Shown in pieces: positions 16,935 to 24,339 of a DNA stretch of 38,569 bases. The notes below the pieces were generated by a model. It searched no databases. It saw only the letters and a list, made by a program, of their open reading frames with translations, and was not told where the DNA came from. Origin of the DNA: Clostridia bacterium (GTDB lineage: Bacteria > Bacillota > Clostridia > Christensenellales > CAG-138); NCBI GenBank assembly GCA_017619735.1, contig JAFZRT010000055.1, positions 1 to 38,569 of the forward strand, given 5' to 3'. Each line of letters opens with the position of its first letter. The first letter of the stretch is position 1. Made by a program: the position numbers and the translations under genes.

Positions 16935-17027
16935 ATGAAAAGACGTATTGTCGATGACCCTTTCAGCATCTATAGCTTAACATGGAACGGCTTCTCCGTC
17001 AATGTGTATATTAACCAAGTTTATTAA
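16935..17027 (+). CDS. candidate 30-residue small protein
   Basis: An open frame of 30 codons lies behind a textbook SD site (TTAGGAGGT, 16921-16929, 5 nt before the ATG). It opens MKRRIVDDPFSIYSL and ends NVYINQVY: a basic start followed by an aromatic-rich C-terminal half without acidic residues, not a signal peptide or plain membrane helix. AGA, TTA and ACA codons and lower GC set it apart from its neighbours. An extended -10-like TGCTAATAT lies at 16908-16916, but it would leave almost no leader. I recognise no family. It could be a signalling or regulatory peptide, or a chance frame; the SD site is the main support. Confidence 0.4.
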   Translation: MKRRIVDDPFSIYSLTWNGFSVNVYINQVY

Positions 17028-17048
17028 CAAATTGTTAAAAGTTTTTCA

Positions 17049-17606
17049 TCAGCGTTCGAGCGCGGAGAGTATGGCGGATCTCAGGCGTTCTATGCGCTCG
17101 TCGTGGAGCTCCTGATCCGTGCCGAGGATTATCGCCGAGCCGTAAATGAGCGAGCGCACGATGAATATGCGGCTCCTCAGCTCCTCGCGGTCAAGGCCGC
17201 GCTTCCTGCCGTAGACGATGAACAGGCGCTTTACCGGCACGCTGAGGCCCGCCGCGTTTGCCGTAGCGGGGCTGTCGAGCCCGGTCTCCTTTATCATGAG
17301 CACCGCCTTGAAATGCGGGTTCTCGCACAGAAAATCGACGTAGTCCGCCGCGAGGTCCGCTATCGCGCGCTCCACGGGCTGCTTGATGTTGAGGCTCGTC
17401 CTCTGCCTCTCGCGCCATTTGTCGTTGACGTAAACGACCATCTCGCCGAAGAGCTCCTGCTTGCCGGTGAAATGCTTGTACGGAGCGGCGCAGGATATCC
17501 CGCAGCTTGCCGCGACGCGGCGCAGCGAAAAGCCGCGCAGACCGTAAGCGCGTATCTCATCCATGCCCGCAAGTATCAGTTTTTCCCTTGTTGTTATCTC
17601 TGCCAT
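17049..17606 (-). CDS. TetR/AcrR family transcriptional regulator
   Basis: A 185-residue TetR-type repressor. The N-terminal helix-turn-helix (about residues 6-50) contains FSLRRVAASCGISCAAPYKHFTGKQELF, the family pattern. The C-terminal ligand-binding half is variable; it includes FLCENPHFKAVLMIKETGL. The start is the ATG with GAGAGGA 6 nt upstream; a start at 17645 lacks an SD site. It is divergent from the Crp/Fnr-ABC operon, and a 12-bp palindrome lies between the two. The ligand is unknown. Confidence 0.9.
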   Translation of the reverse strand: MAEITTREKLILAGMDEIRAYGLRGFSLRRVAASCGISCAAPYKHFTGKQELFGEMVVYVNDKWRERQRTSLNIKQPVERAIADLAADYVDFLCENPHFKAVLMIKETGLDSPATANAAGLSVPVKRLFIVYGRKRGLDREELRSRIFIVRSLIYGSAIILGTDQELHDERIERLRSAILSALER

Positions 17607-17685
17607 AGGATCCTCTCGATACGGGCTGAACGCCCTTTTTTTCATTGTACCACATTTTGCGCGGTTTGCCCATACTCTTTTTCAC

Positions 17686-17697
17686 GCAATATATTGC
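17686..17697. promoter_or_regulatory. 12-bp palindrome between tetR and crp, candidate operator
   Basis: GCAATATATTGC is a perfect palindrome upstream of the tetR gene and about 20 bp before the crp -35. TetR-family genes commonly bind such a site between divergent genes. Confidence 0.4.
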
Positions 17698-17717
17698 CTA
17701 AAAGGCCCCGATGGCTG

Positions 17718-17746
17718 TTGACAGCGGCCGTTTTGTCTCATATAAT
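17718..17746 (+). promoter_or_regulatory. perfect-consensus promoter of the crp-ABC operon
   Basis: TTGACA (17718-17723), 17-bp spacer, TATAAT (17741-17746). With both boxes perfect it would be expected to be very active unless repressed. Confidence 0.85.
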
Positions 17747-17768
17747 ATCAACAGTCTTATATGAGACA
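17734..17768. promoter_or_regulatory. 12-bp inverted repeat over the -10, candidate operator
   Basis: TGTCTCATATAA (17734-17745) is repeated as its exact reverse complement TTATATGAGACA (17757-17768) with an 11-bp gap. It covers the -10 and the transcription start of the crp-ABC promoter, a repressor position. Spacing and sequence differ from standard CRP or FNR sites. Confidence 0.6.
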
Positions 17769-17782
17769 GTTTGGAGAGCGCT

Positions 17783-18412
17783 ATGACAATCACCGAAAAG
17801 AAAAAAGTATTGGCCGCCAGCCCGCTGTTCGCCGGGCTTCCGGATGAGATCCTCCTTAGGGCCGCCGAAGCGGCGGAGGAGCTGACGTTCGCCCGGGGCG
17901 AGAAGCTTGCCCCGCGGGAGAACGGCCGCGTCATCGGCGTCATCGTTTCCGGCGCCGCGTGGGCCGTCAAGCCGAAAGAGCACGGCAGCGTGACCATGAA
18001 CATAATGGGCGCGAACGACGTTTTCGGAGCGGCGACCATAATGGGCGGCGAGCTCCCCTCGACCGAGGTGCGCGCCAAAAAGGCCGTGCGCGCGCTTGTG
18101 TTCAGCGCGGAGTCCTTCCTCTCGCTCATGGAATCGGACTTCGGCGTCACCCGCTGTTTCTGCCGCTACCTTACCGACCGCATACGCTTCCTGACGGGGC
18201 GCGTGGAATGCATGGCGGGCAGCAGCGCCGCGGAAAAGCTCATGCGCTATCTCGAGAAGAACTCCGAGAACGGCGTATATCACATCGCGATAGGCATGGA
18301 CGCCCTCGCCAAGGCCATTTCACTGAGCCGCGCCACGCTCTACCGCGCGCTCGACGAGCTTGAAAAGAACGGCAAGATCGCCCGCAAGGGGCGCGAGATC
18401 CGTCTTATATAA
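17783..18412 (+). CDS. Crp/Fnr family transcriptional regulator
   Basis: A 209-residue regulator with a cyclic-nucleotide-binding-like beta-roll (about residues 10-120) and a C-terminal winged helix; its recognition segment LAKAISLSRATLYRALDEL ends near residue 190. The FNR-type N-terminal Fe-S cysteine set is absent; C135 and C137 (CFC) follow the roll on the dimer helix side, and C149 lies farther on. The ligand is therefore unclear (nucleotide, heme or another small molecule). The ATG at 17783 has GGAG upstream. It heads an operon: the substrate-binding gene starts 28 bp after its stop. Confidence 0.9.
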   Translation: MTITEKKKVLAASPLFAGLPDEILLRAAEAAEELTFARGEKLAPRENGRVIGVIVSGAAWAVKPKEHGSVTMNIMGANDVFGAATIMGGELPSTEVRAKKAVRALVFSAESFLSLMESDFGVTRCFCRYLTDRIRFLTGRVECMAGSSAAEKLMRYLEKNSENGVYHIAIGMDALAKAISLSRATLYRALDELEKNGKIARKGREIRLI

Positions 18413-18440
18413 AAACAACCTCAATCAAAGGAGAAAAACC

Positions 18441-19397
18441 ATGAAAAAGATCGTTTCCATCGTACTCGCGGCGCTTATGCTCGCCGCCGTATTCGCTTTT
18501 GCCGGCTGCAAAAAGCCCGCTCCCGCCGACGATACCGTGATCCGCATCGCCGCCCTGAAGGGCCCGACCGGCATGGGCGTCGCTCCCCTCATGGACAAGG
18601 AGACCTACAAGCAGTATGACATCAAGATCGGCTCCGATCCCAGCGCCGTCACCTCCGCCTTCATCGCGGGCGAATACGACGTTGCGGCCCTGCCCGTGAA
18701 CGTGGCCTCCGTGCTTTACAACAAGCTCGAGGGCGACGTCGTCGTGCTCGGCATCACCACCCTCGGCGTGCTCTACGTGCTCGAGGCGGGCAACGAGATC
18801 AACTCCATGGCGGATCTTTCCGGCAAGACCCTCTACGCCACCGGCCAGGGCTCCACTCCGGAGTACATACTGAACTACCTGCTTGAGAAGAACGGCGTCA
18901 CCGACGTCACCGTCGAGTGGAAGGCCGAGCATTCCGAGCTCGCCGCCCTCATGGCCTCCGGCGAAGTCGGCCTCGGCATGATGCCCGAGCCCAACGTGAC
19001 CGCCACCATGACCAAGAACGCCGACCTGCGCGTCGCGCTCGACCTCACCGCCGAGTGGAACAAGGTCACCGATACCCAGCTCGTAATGGGCGTCCTCATC
19101 GCGAGGCGCGCATTCGTCACGGCTCATGAGGCGCTCGTCCGCTCCCTCATGGAGGATTACGGCAAGGCCGCCGAAAAGGTAGCCGCGGGCACCGACGAGG
19201 TAGCCGAGCAGATAGTCGCCGCGGAGATACTCCCCGCCGCCGCCATCGCCAAGGCCGCCATCCCCCGCTGCAACATCGTGTTCATCACCGGCGACGCCAT
19301 GGAAAAGACCCTTACCGCCATGTACGAGGTGCTGTTCAGCTCCGATCCCAAGTCCGTCGGCGGCAAGCTTCCCGGCGCTGATATCTACTTCAAATAA
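18441..19397 (+). CDS. ABC transporter substrate-binding lipoprotein, NMT1/SsuA-like
   Basis: A 318-residue lipoprotein with signal ending FAGC (C23 lipidated). The mature part is a type II periplasmic-binding fold of the NMT1/SsuA/TauA group: IRIAALKGPTGMGVAPLM, AFIAGEYDVAALPVNVASVLYNK and LSGKTLYATGQGSTPEYIL. Relatives bind sulfonates, nitrate, pyrimidine precursors or metals, and the pocket cannot be read here. No TPP riboswitch lies upstream, which speaks against the thiamine precursor role. AAAGGAG lies 7 nt before the start. It works with the permease and ATPase that follow directly. Confidence 0.9.
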   Translation: MKKIVSIVLAALMLAAVFAFAGCKKPAPADDTVIRIAALKGPTGMGVAPLMDKETYKQYDIKIGSDPSAVTSAFIAGEYDVAALPVNVASVLYNKLEGDVVVLGITTLGVLYVLEAGNEINSMADLSGKTLYATGQGSTPEYILNYLLEKNGVTDVTVEWKAEHSELAALMASGEVGLGMMPEPNVTATMTKNADLRVALDLTAEWNKVTDTQLVMGVLIARRAFVTAHEALVRSLMEDYGKAAEKVAAGTDEVAEQIVAAEILPAAAIAKAAIPRCNIVFITGDAMEKTLTAMYEVLFSSDPKSVGGKLPGADIYFK

Positions 19398-19400
19398 ACA

Positions 19401-20153
19401 ATGCGTTCTGTTTTCAAAAACAGAACAGTCAAATGGGTGCTCATAGCCGCCTTCTGGCTCCTCGTGTGGCAGGCGGCGGCATGGGCAGTCGGGAGCAAGC
19501 TCCTGCTCCCCTCCCCCGCGGATACCGCAGCTGCGCTCGTTTCGCTCTGCGGCACTTCCGCTTTTTGGAAGAGCTGTCTCATGACGCTCCTGCGGGTGTT
19601 CGCGGGGTTCCTGCTGGGCATTGCCGCGGGTTCGGCGCTGGGCGTGCTCACCGCGGCCTCGCGCTTTGCGGAGGAGCTTCTTTCCCCGCTGCGCTCGATA
19701 GTCAAGGCGACGCCCGTGACGTCGTTCATAATACTCGTGCTCCTGTACCTCTCCTCGGCGCTCACGCCGCTCTTTATCGCGTTCCTCATGGTGCTGCCCA
19801 TCGCGTGGACGAACGTCGCCGGGGGCATTATCGCGACCGACAAGGAGCTTTTGGAGATGGCGGAGGTATTCGGGTTCTCCCGCATGAAGAAGCTGCGCGC
19901 GGTGTACGCGCCTTCGGTGCTGCCGCATTTCATCTCCGCCTGCACGACGGGTCTGGGCTTCGCGTGGAAGTCGGGCGTCACTGCGGAGGTGATCGCGCAT
20001 CCGTCCTTCGGCATGGGCAAGGCCATTTACGAGAGCAAGCTCTACCTTGAAACACCGGAGCTTTTCGCGTGGACGGCCGCTGTGATAATACTCAGCTTCG
20101 CGCTTGAAAAGCTCGTTATGCTGCTGTTGGGGAGGATAGTGAAATGGAAGTAA
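19401..20153 (+). CDS. ABC transporter permease, SsuC/TauC-like
   Basis: A 250-residue inner-membrane permease with about six helices. The EAA loop that contacts the ATPase is visible in ELLEMAEVFGFSRMKKLRAVY, followed by PSVLPHFIS, as in the nitrate/sulfonate/taurine branch of the binding-protein-dependent permeases. It begins 3 bp after the substrate-binding gene and overlaps the ATPase gene by 10 bp. Confidence 0.93.
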   Translation: MRSVFKNRTVKWVLIAAFWLLVWQAAAWAVGSKLLLPSPADTAAALVSLCGTSAFWKSCLMTLLRVFAGFLLGIAAGSALGVLTAASRFAEELLSPLRSIVKATPVTSFIILVLLYLSSALTPLFIAFLMVLPIAWTNVAGGIIATDKELLEMAEVFGFSRMKKLRAVYAPSVLPHFISACTTGLGFAWKSGVTAEVIAHPSFGMGKAIYESKLYLETPELFAWTAAVIILSFALEKLVMLLLGRIVKWK

Positions 20154-20704
20154 AGCACGTTTCGTTCTCCTACGGCGAAAAGCGGATACTGGACGGCGTC
20201 TCCCTCTCCCTGACGAAGGGCCGCAGGGTCGCGGTAATGGGCGAATCCGGCCGCGGCAAGACCACGCTTTTGAAGCTCATGCTCGGCCTGATCGAGCCCG
20301 ACTCCGGCGAGATCGCGAGGGATAACGGCGAACGCCCCTCCGTCGTGTTCCAGGAGGACCGGCTCCTGCCTTGGTTCACCGCGAGAAGGAACGTAGAGAT
20401 CGTCGCCGCGCCGGGCTGCGCGTCCGAGGAAATACTCCGGGACATGGAGCTTGCGGACGCCATGGATAAGCTCCCGAAGGAGCTTTCCGGCGGCATGCAG
20501 AGGCGCGCCGCCATAGCGAGGGCGCTTGCTTTCGGCGGGAGCCCCCTGCTGCTAGACGAGCCGTTCAAGGGTCTCGATCCCGAAATGCGCGAGCGCATAG
20601 CCGAAAGGATCCTGAGCTATGCCGGGGAGGGGCCAATACTCCTCATCACGCACGACGAGCGCGAAGCGGAGCTTTTAAAATGCGATGAGATAATAAGACT
20701 GTAA
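20144..20704 (+). CDS. ABC transporter ATP-binding protein, SsuB/TauB-like
   Basis: A 186-residue nucleotide-binding subunit. Walker A is GESGRGKTT (33-41), the Q-loop VVFQEDRLLPW (Q70), the signature LSGGM (114-118), Walker B LLLDEP (135-140) and the switch histidine ITHDE. FQEDRLLPW is diagnostic of the nitrate/sulfonate/taurine branch. It is shorter than the usual 240-260 residues: it ends soon after the switch histidine, but all catalytic parts remain. It ends the crp-ABC operon before a strong terminator. Confidence 0.93.
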   Translation: MEVKHVSFSYGEKRILDGVSLSLTKGRRVAVMGESGRGKTTLLKLMLGLIEPDSGEIARDNGERPSVVFQEDRLLPWFTARRNVEIVAAPGCASEEILRDMELADAMDKLPKELSGGMQRRAAIARALAFGGSPLLLDEPFKGLDPEMRERIAERILSYAGEGPILLITHDEREAELLKCDEIIRL

Positions 20705-20705
20705 C

Positions 20706-20738
20706 ACAAAAGCCCGGGGACGATGCCCGGGCTTTTGT
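20706..20738. terminator. bidirectional terminator
   Basis: ACAAAAGCCCGGG (20706-20718) pairs perfectly with CCCGGGCTTTTGT (20726-20738). It separates the ABC operon from the convergent anti-sigma gene. Confidence 0.9.
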
Positions 20739-20747
20739 ACTACCAAA

Positions 20748-21920
20748 TCAGCCTTCAAGAGGCGCGACATATATCGCGGAATAATCAAGCCCTGTGTAGA
20801 TCTCCTTTATCGTGTCGGCGTCCGCGGTGAACATGACGCCGTAGAACCTGACGCCGTTCTCCGCGATATCGGCGGCGGACTCGCGGCAGGCAGCGGTAAA
20901 CTGCTCGTCCCACTGGCCGTTCGTAAGGAGCTTCATAGCCTCCTCGTTATCGGCGGCGTATTTTAACATGCTCGCGATATGCTGCTGCATGCACTCCTCC
21001 GTTTTTATGCAGCTCGTCGCGGAAAGATACGGGTATTCTTCGCCGCCAAGGCTCCTGACGACGCCGTATGGCACAAGGTGCGCGCCGTACAGCACCGGGG
21101 TCTTGACCTCCCCGCCGGAGCATGCGGCGCCCCAGAGCGGGGTGACACAGTTCACGACCTCGCACCAGTACAGCGTCTCACTGTATGTCATGGGCTGCTT
21201 GAACGTGACATAGACCACGCGTCTTTCGCCTTCGCGCATGTCGCCGATGAGCGAATCGAGGCTCGCCTCCGGATCCATCCTGCAGTCTGCAAAGCAGTGC
21301 ACGCCGGCGCGATAGGGCTGGAATATGTTCACAACGGGGAACTTCAGGATATTGGGGTCGTACAGCGTGAGCCTGCCGCGGTCGAGCATGCCCGCGGTAT
21401 CGCGGAATACTCCGGTGAGGCTGTGGTTCTGTTGGATGTACAGGCTGTATTTGCCGTAGCCGAGGCTCACCGCCTCGACGTTTTCACGGAAGCCCGCGGG
21501 CAGGAAAAGCTCCGAAAAGACGGTCAGATCGCGGCTCATGCGGTTGGTCTCGTATCCGTATTCGTCGGTCTCGACGACCACCGTGGGATCGTAATACGCG
21601 CGGTCGACTATCTTCGGCAGGGAGTACAGGCAAAAGAGCACCGCGGCGAGCACCGCAAGGCCGGTTATGAGCCCCGCCTTGAGGAATGCGCGGCGGATCT
21701 GTTTCCTGACCTTCTTCGCAAAGGCCTTCGACTCGTCGCTGTCCGAACGGGTCTCGGCCTTCTCGCCCTCAAGGAGCGCTTCGAGCTCCGGGATCTCCTC
21801 GCGTTCGGCAATATGCTCCGCTATAGCTTCGTGCTTTTCTATTTCGCGCGCGACCTCGGCGGCCTGCTCGTTGTCGAGTTCCCCCTTCACGTATTTTTCT
21901 ATCAATTCACTGTACTTCAT
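20748..21920 (-). CDS. anti-sigma factor with sigma-regulator domains
   Basis: A 390-residue single-pass membrane protein. The N-terminal cytoplasmic part (KYSELIEKYVKGELDNEQAAEVA, residues 2-24) resembles the zf-HC2-like anti-sigma domain but lacks the zinc-binding His/Cys set. A membrane helix lies at about 82-104. The large extracytoplasmic part resembles the Sigma_reg_N/Sigma_reg_C arrangement of Firmicutes ECF regulators. It should hold the neighbouring ECF sigma factor inactive until an envelope signal arrives. Its start overlaps the sigma gene by 14 bp, the usual coupling. The domain call is by pattern; the pairing with the sigma gene is firm. Confidence 0.8.
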   Translation of the reverse strand: MKYSELIEKYVKGELDNEQAAEVAREIEKHEAIAEHIAEREEIPELEALLEGEKAETRSDSDESKAFAKKVRKQIRRAFLKAGLITGLAVLAAVLFCLYSLPKIVDRAYYDPTVVVETDEYGYETNRMSRDLTVFSELFLPAGFRENVEAVSLGYGKYSLYIQQNHSLTGVFRDTAGMLDRGRLTLYDPNILKFPVVNIFQPYRAGVHCFADCRMDPEASLDSLIGDMREGERRVVYVTFKQPMTYSETLYWCEVVNCVTPLWGAACSGGEVKTPVLYGAHLVPYGVVRSLGGEEYPYLSATSCIKTEECMQQHIASMLKYAADNEEAMKLLTNGQWDEQFTAACRESAADIAENGVRFYGVMFTADADTIKEIYTGLDYSAIYVAPLEG

Positions 21921-22401
21921 ATTCTTCCTCCATAAACCTTTTCATTTCCTTTTTTGCTCTGAATGAGATCACGCGCACGTTCTCGTTCGAGATCCGCATG
22001 ACTTCGGCGATCTCCTTTACGCTGAGGCCGGAAAAGTACTGCAGTACTATCACCTCGCGCTTTATGGGATCGAGCCGCATTATCGCGTCGCGCAGCGCCT
22101 CGTTTCTCAGTTTTTCCATCAGAAGCTCGTCGGGCCCGACCGAAGCATCCGCGGCCTGCTCCACCTCAAGGCTGCTCTCGCGCTTATTCCTCCTCACGTG
22201 ATCGTAGAAGAGGTTCCGCGCCACGGTGTAGAGCCATGCTTTGAGATTTGCGTGGGAATCGTCGAGTGAGAGCAGCGCCTTCAAAAACGTATCCTGCATC
22301 AGATCCTCCGCGAGCCTGCTGTCCTTTGTAAGGCTCAGAAGGTAGAGATAGATCTCCCGGCTGCAGCTTTCGTACAGCTGCCGGAACGGATCGTCCTTCA
22401 T
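21907..22401 (-). CDS. ECF-type RNA polymerase sigma factor
   Basis: A 164-residue ECF sigma-70 factor. Region 2 (about residues 8-72) shows LYLLSLTKDSRLAEDLMQDTFLKAL and AWLYTVARNLFYDHVRR. Region 4 (about 103-158) shows LDPIKREVIVLQYFSGLSVKEIAEVM and the recognition helix near NENVRVISFRAKKEM. It lacks regions 1 and 3. It should direct an envelope-response regulon and is controlled by the anti-sigma factor encoded next to it. An AAC-N16-CGT promoter upstream suggests autoregulation. AAAGGGGGGAG precedes the start. Confidence 0.95.
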   Translation of the reverse strand: MKDDPFRQLYESCSREIYLYLLSLTKDSRLAEDLMQDTFLKALLSLDDSHANLKAWLYTVARNLFYDHVRRNKRESSLEVEQAADASVGPDELLMEKLRNEALRDAIMRLDPIKREVIVLQYFSGLSVKEIAEVMRISNENVRVISFRAKKEMKRFMEEEYEVQ

Positions 22402-22434
22402 CCGCGCTCCCCCCTTTCCTTTCGATCCATCAAT

Positions 22435-22462
22435 AAAACGAACGGGCCCGTATTTTGTTACA
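22435..22462 (-). promoter_or_regulatory. putative ECF-type autoregulatory promoter
   Basis: Minus-strand TGTAAC (22457-22462), 16-bp gap, CGTTTT (22435-22440). An AAC at -35 and CGT at -10 is the usual pattern of ECF sigma promoters, and the gene it precedes is an ECF sigma factor. Confidence 0.45.
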
Positions 22463-22467
22463 GGCCC
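22444..22467 (-). terminator. hairpin after the hydroxyacid dehydrogenase gene
   Basis: GGGCCCGTA (22444-22452) pairs with TACAGGCCC (22459-22467) with one G-T wobble and a 6-nt loop. On the minus strand it is followed by GTTCGTTTTATT, a moderate T tract. It overlaps the ECF-like promoter. Confidence 0.5.
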
Positions 22468-22482
22468 TTTACGGTATATTAT

Positions 22483-23445
22483 TTATGCCCTGCCCTCTTT
22501 CCTGCGGTAGCCGGTCGAGGCGTCGACCGCGTTCAGAAGCGGCTCGCCCGCGACGATCCTTTTAAGGTTCTCCGCGCCTATCGCCACGATCCTGTCCAGC
22601 GTCTGCGGCAGGTGGAAGAAGCCCGAGATATGCGGCGTTATGTACGCGTTCGGCGTATGCCAGAGCGGGTGCTCCGCGGGGAGCGGCTCCGGATCGGTCA
22701 CGTCGAGCGCCGCGCGGATAAGCCCCTCGGAGCAGACCGAAACCAGCGCGTCCGTATCGACCGCGCTGCCGCGGCCGACGTTGATCAGCACCGCTCCGCG
22801 CTTCATGAGCCTCAAGCGGCGTTCGTCCATGAGGCCGTTCGTGGCCGGGCCGGAGGGCAGCGAGAGTGCCACGACGTCCGCCCGGGGAAGGAGCTCGTCT
22901 ATCGCGTCGAGGGTATAGAGCTCGTCCGCAAAGTCCGGCTTTGCGCGCGGCGTCCTTCTTACGCCTATCGTGTACGCGCCCAATGCCTTGCACTTCCTTA
23001 AAAACTCGCCGCCGATATCGCCCATACCGACCGAGAGCACGACCGCGTCCTCTATTGAGGATACGCCGCCCTCGTCCCGCCAGAGGCAGTCCTTCTGATC
23101 GTTCCAGTAGAGGTACAGCTTCTTTTTCACGGCGAGGAGCATGCCGAGCATATGCTCGGATATCGCGAGCCCGTACGCGCCCGACGAGTTGGTGAGTATC
23201 GCGCGCTCGGGCATGGCCTCCGGGTAGCCGTCGGCGCCGGCGGTGTTGAGGTGCAGAAGGTGGAGCTTGTCGGCTCCCTTCAGGAACTCGCGCGGGACGT
23301 TGCCGATTATCACGGCGGCCGCCTCCACGTCCTCCCTTTTCACGTCGGCATAGGGGATATAGCGGAAACGTCCGCCGGGGCATGCGGATTCCAGAAGGGC
23401 CCTGTGTTTTTCATTGACCGGCGGTGTCACGAGTATGTCTATCAT
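22483..23445 (-). CDS. D-2-hydroxyacid dehydrogenase family protein
   Basis: A 320-residue NAD(P)-dependent dehydrogenase of the D-2-hydroxyacid family, which interconverts 2-keto acids and D-2-hydroxy acids. The Rossmann motif is G140-M-G-D-I-G145. The catalytic set R225 (NVGRGSAVD), E253 (DPEPLP) and H272 (TPHISG) is complete. It belongs to the short, glyoxylate-reductase-like branch; the substrate is unknown. The ATG at 23445 matches the family start (IDILVTPP), but the SD-like GGAAGG is about 15 nt away, so a slightly different start is possible. It is a single gene divergent from the TIGR01440 gene. Confidence 0.9.
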   Translation of the reverse strand: MIDILVTPPVNEKHRALLESACPGGRFRYIPYADVKREDVEAAAVIIGNVPREFLKGADKLHLLHLNTAGADGYPEAMPERAILTNSSGAYGLAISEHMLGMLLAVKKKLYLYWNDQKDCLWRDEGGVSSIEDAVVLSVGMGDIGGEFLRKCKALGAYTIGVRRTPRAKPDFADELYTLDAIDELLPRADVVALSLPSGPATNGLMDERRLRLMKRGAVLINVGRGSAVDTDALVSVCSEGLIRAALDVTDPEPLPAEHPLWHTPNAYITPHISGFFHLPQTLDRIVAIGAENLKRIVAGEPLLNAVDASTGYRRKEGRA

Positions 23446-23489
23446 TTTCGGATACTTCGCCTTCCGAATCGAAAGGCGTCCTTTCTCAC

Positions 23490-23518
23490 TTGTATTTTCT
23501 TTGCCGCAGTTATATAAT
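23490..23518 (+). promoter_or_regulatory. promoter of the TIGR01440 gene
   Basis: TTGTAT (23490-23495), 17-bp spacer, TATAAT (23513-23518). Confidence 0.7.
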
Positions 23519-23543
23519 AACATTCGTAACGGAGGTGATTCAA

Positions 23544-24140
23544 GTGGAAATTACACTGGATTCCATAAAAAAGCAGGCCCGCGCCGCGATGACGGAGCTC
23601 GTCAACTACGGCGAAGTCGGCCTTGAGTACGCGGGGACTTCGACCCACAACATCCCGCCCCTTAAGCCGGGCGATATTGTCGTCGTCGGCTGCAGCACGA
23701 GCCGCGTCCTGGGCGAGCATATGGGCACCCATTCGAGCGAGGATATCGCTCACGCCATAATGGAGGAGGTGCTGCCCATCGTTAAGGCGCGCGGGCTGTA
23801 TCTGGCGTGTCAGTGCTGCGAGCATCTGAACCGCGCGATAGTGGTCGAGCGCGAATGCATGGAGAGGTTCGGCTTTGAGGAGGTCTGCGTAAAGCCCGCT
23901 CTGCACGCGGGCGGCGCGTGGAGCGTCCGCGCGATGGAGGTATTCGGCGATCCCGTGGTCGTTGAGGACATAAAGGGCATGGCCCGCGCCGGCATGGATA
24001 TAGGCGGCGTGTTTATCGGCATGCATCTGCGCCGCGTGGCGGTGCCCGTGCACGCGCAGAACGACCGTATAGGCATGGCCAACGTCACCATGGCGAGGGT
24101 GCGGCCGAAGCTCATCGGCGGCGCGAGAGCGCAGTACTGA
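23544..24140 (+). CDS. TIGR01440 family protein (UPF0340, YwlG-like)
   Basis: A 198-residue cytoplasmic protein of the UPF0340/TIGR01440 family, widespread in Firmicutes and of unknown biochemical role. Family hallmarks are VVVGCSTSRVLGEHMGTHSS, the LACQCCEHLNRA segment with conserved cysteines, ALHAGGAWSVRAM and GVFIGMHLRRVAVP. The start is GTG at 23544, with GGAGGTGA 5 nt upstream; earlier in-frame ATGs lie in the promoter region and lack an SD site. A 61-codon gene follows after 1 bp. Confidence 0.9.
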   Translation: MEITLDSIKKQARAAMTELVNYGEVGLEYAGTSTHNIPPLKPGDIVVVGCSTSRVLGEHMGTHSSEDIAHAIMEEVLPIVKARGLYLACQCCEHLNRAIVVERECMERFGFEEVCVKPALHAGGAWSVRAMEVFGDPVVVEDIKGMARAGMDIGGVFIGMHLRRVAVPVHAQNDRIGMANVTMARVRPKLIGGARAQY

Positions 24141-24141
24141 T

Positions 24142-24327
24142 ATGGACGGCGGATACGATCTTGACGCCCTGCGCGAGGCGATAAAGGCCGAATGCTGCGC
24201 CGCGTTCTTCGGGGCGGGGATAGGCCCCGCGCTGCTGGAGGCCGTCGAGGCGGACTCCATGGACGCGGACGAGCTCATTGCCGAAGCAAGGCGCATGGGC
24301 ATCGATCCCGATCAATACAGGATCTGA
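24142..24327 (+). CDS. small protein of unknown function, 61 residues
   Basis: A 61-residue acidic, soluble, mostly helical small protein. It has a Cys-Cys pair (18-19), a Gly-rich turn (FGAGIGPA, 23-30) and ends RMGIDPDQYRI. The ATG follows the TIGR01440 stop by 1 bp and a terminator closes the unit, so the two are cotranscribed and probably functionally linked. I do not recognise the family. The compact position and lack of other use for the interval favour a real gene. Confidence 0.7.
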   Translation: MDGGYDLDALREAIKAECCAAFFGAGIGPALLEAVEADSMDADELIAEARRMGIDPDQYRI

Positions 24328-24339
24328 ACACGTGAAGCA

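Noticed and set aside
17623..17642. GGGCTGAACGCCC plus T run as a plus-strand terminator in the tetR leader
   Set aside because: The stem is only four base pairs, no plus-strand gene precedes it closely, and the T run is the other strand of the tetR leader.
18441..19397. The NMT1-like binding protein as a thiamine-precursor (ThiY) importer
   Set aside because: No TPP riboswitch precedes this operon although one controls thiT in the same window, and the operon is headed by a Crp/Fnr regulator.
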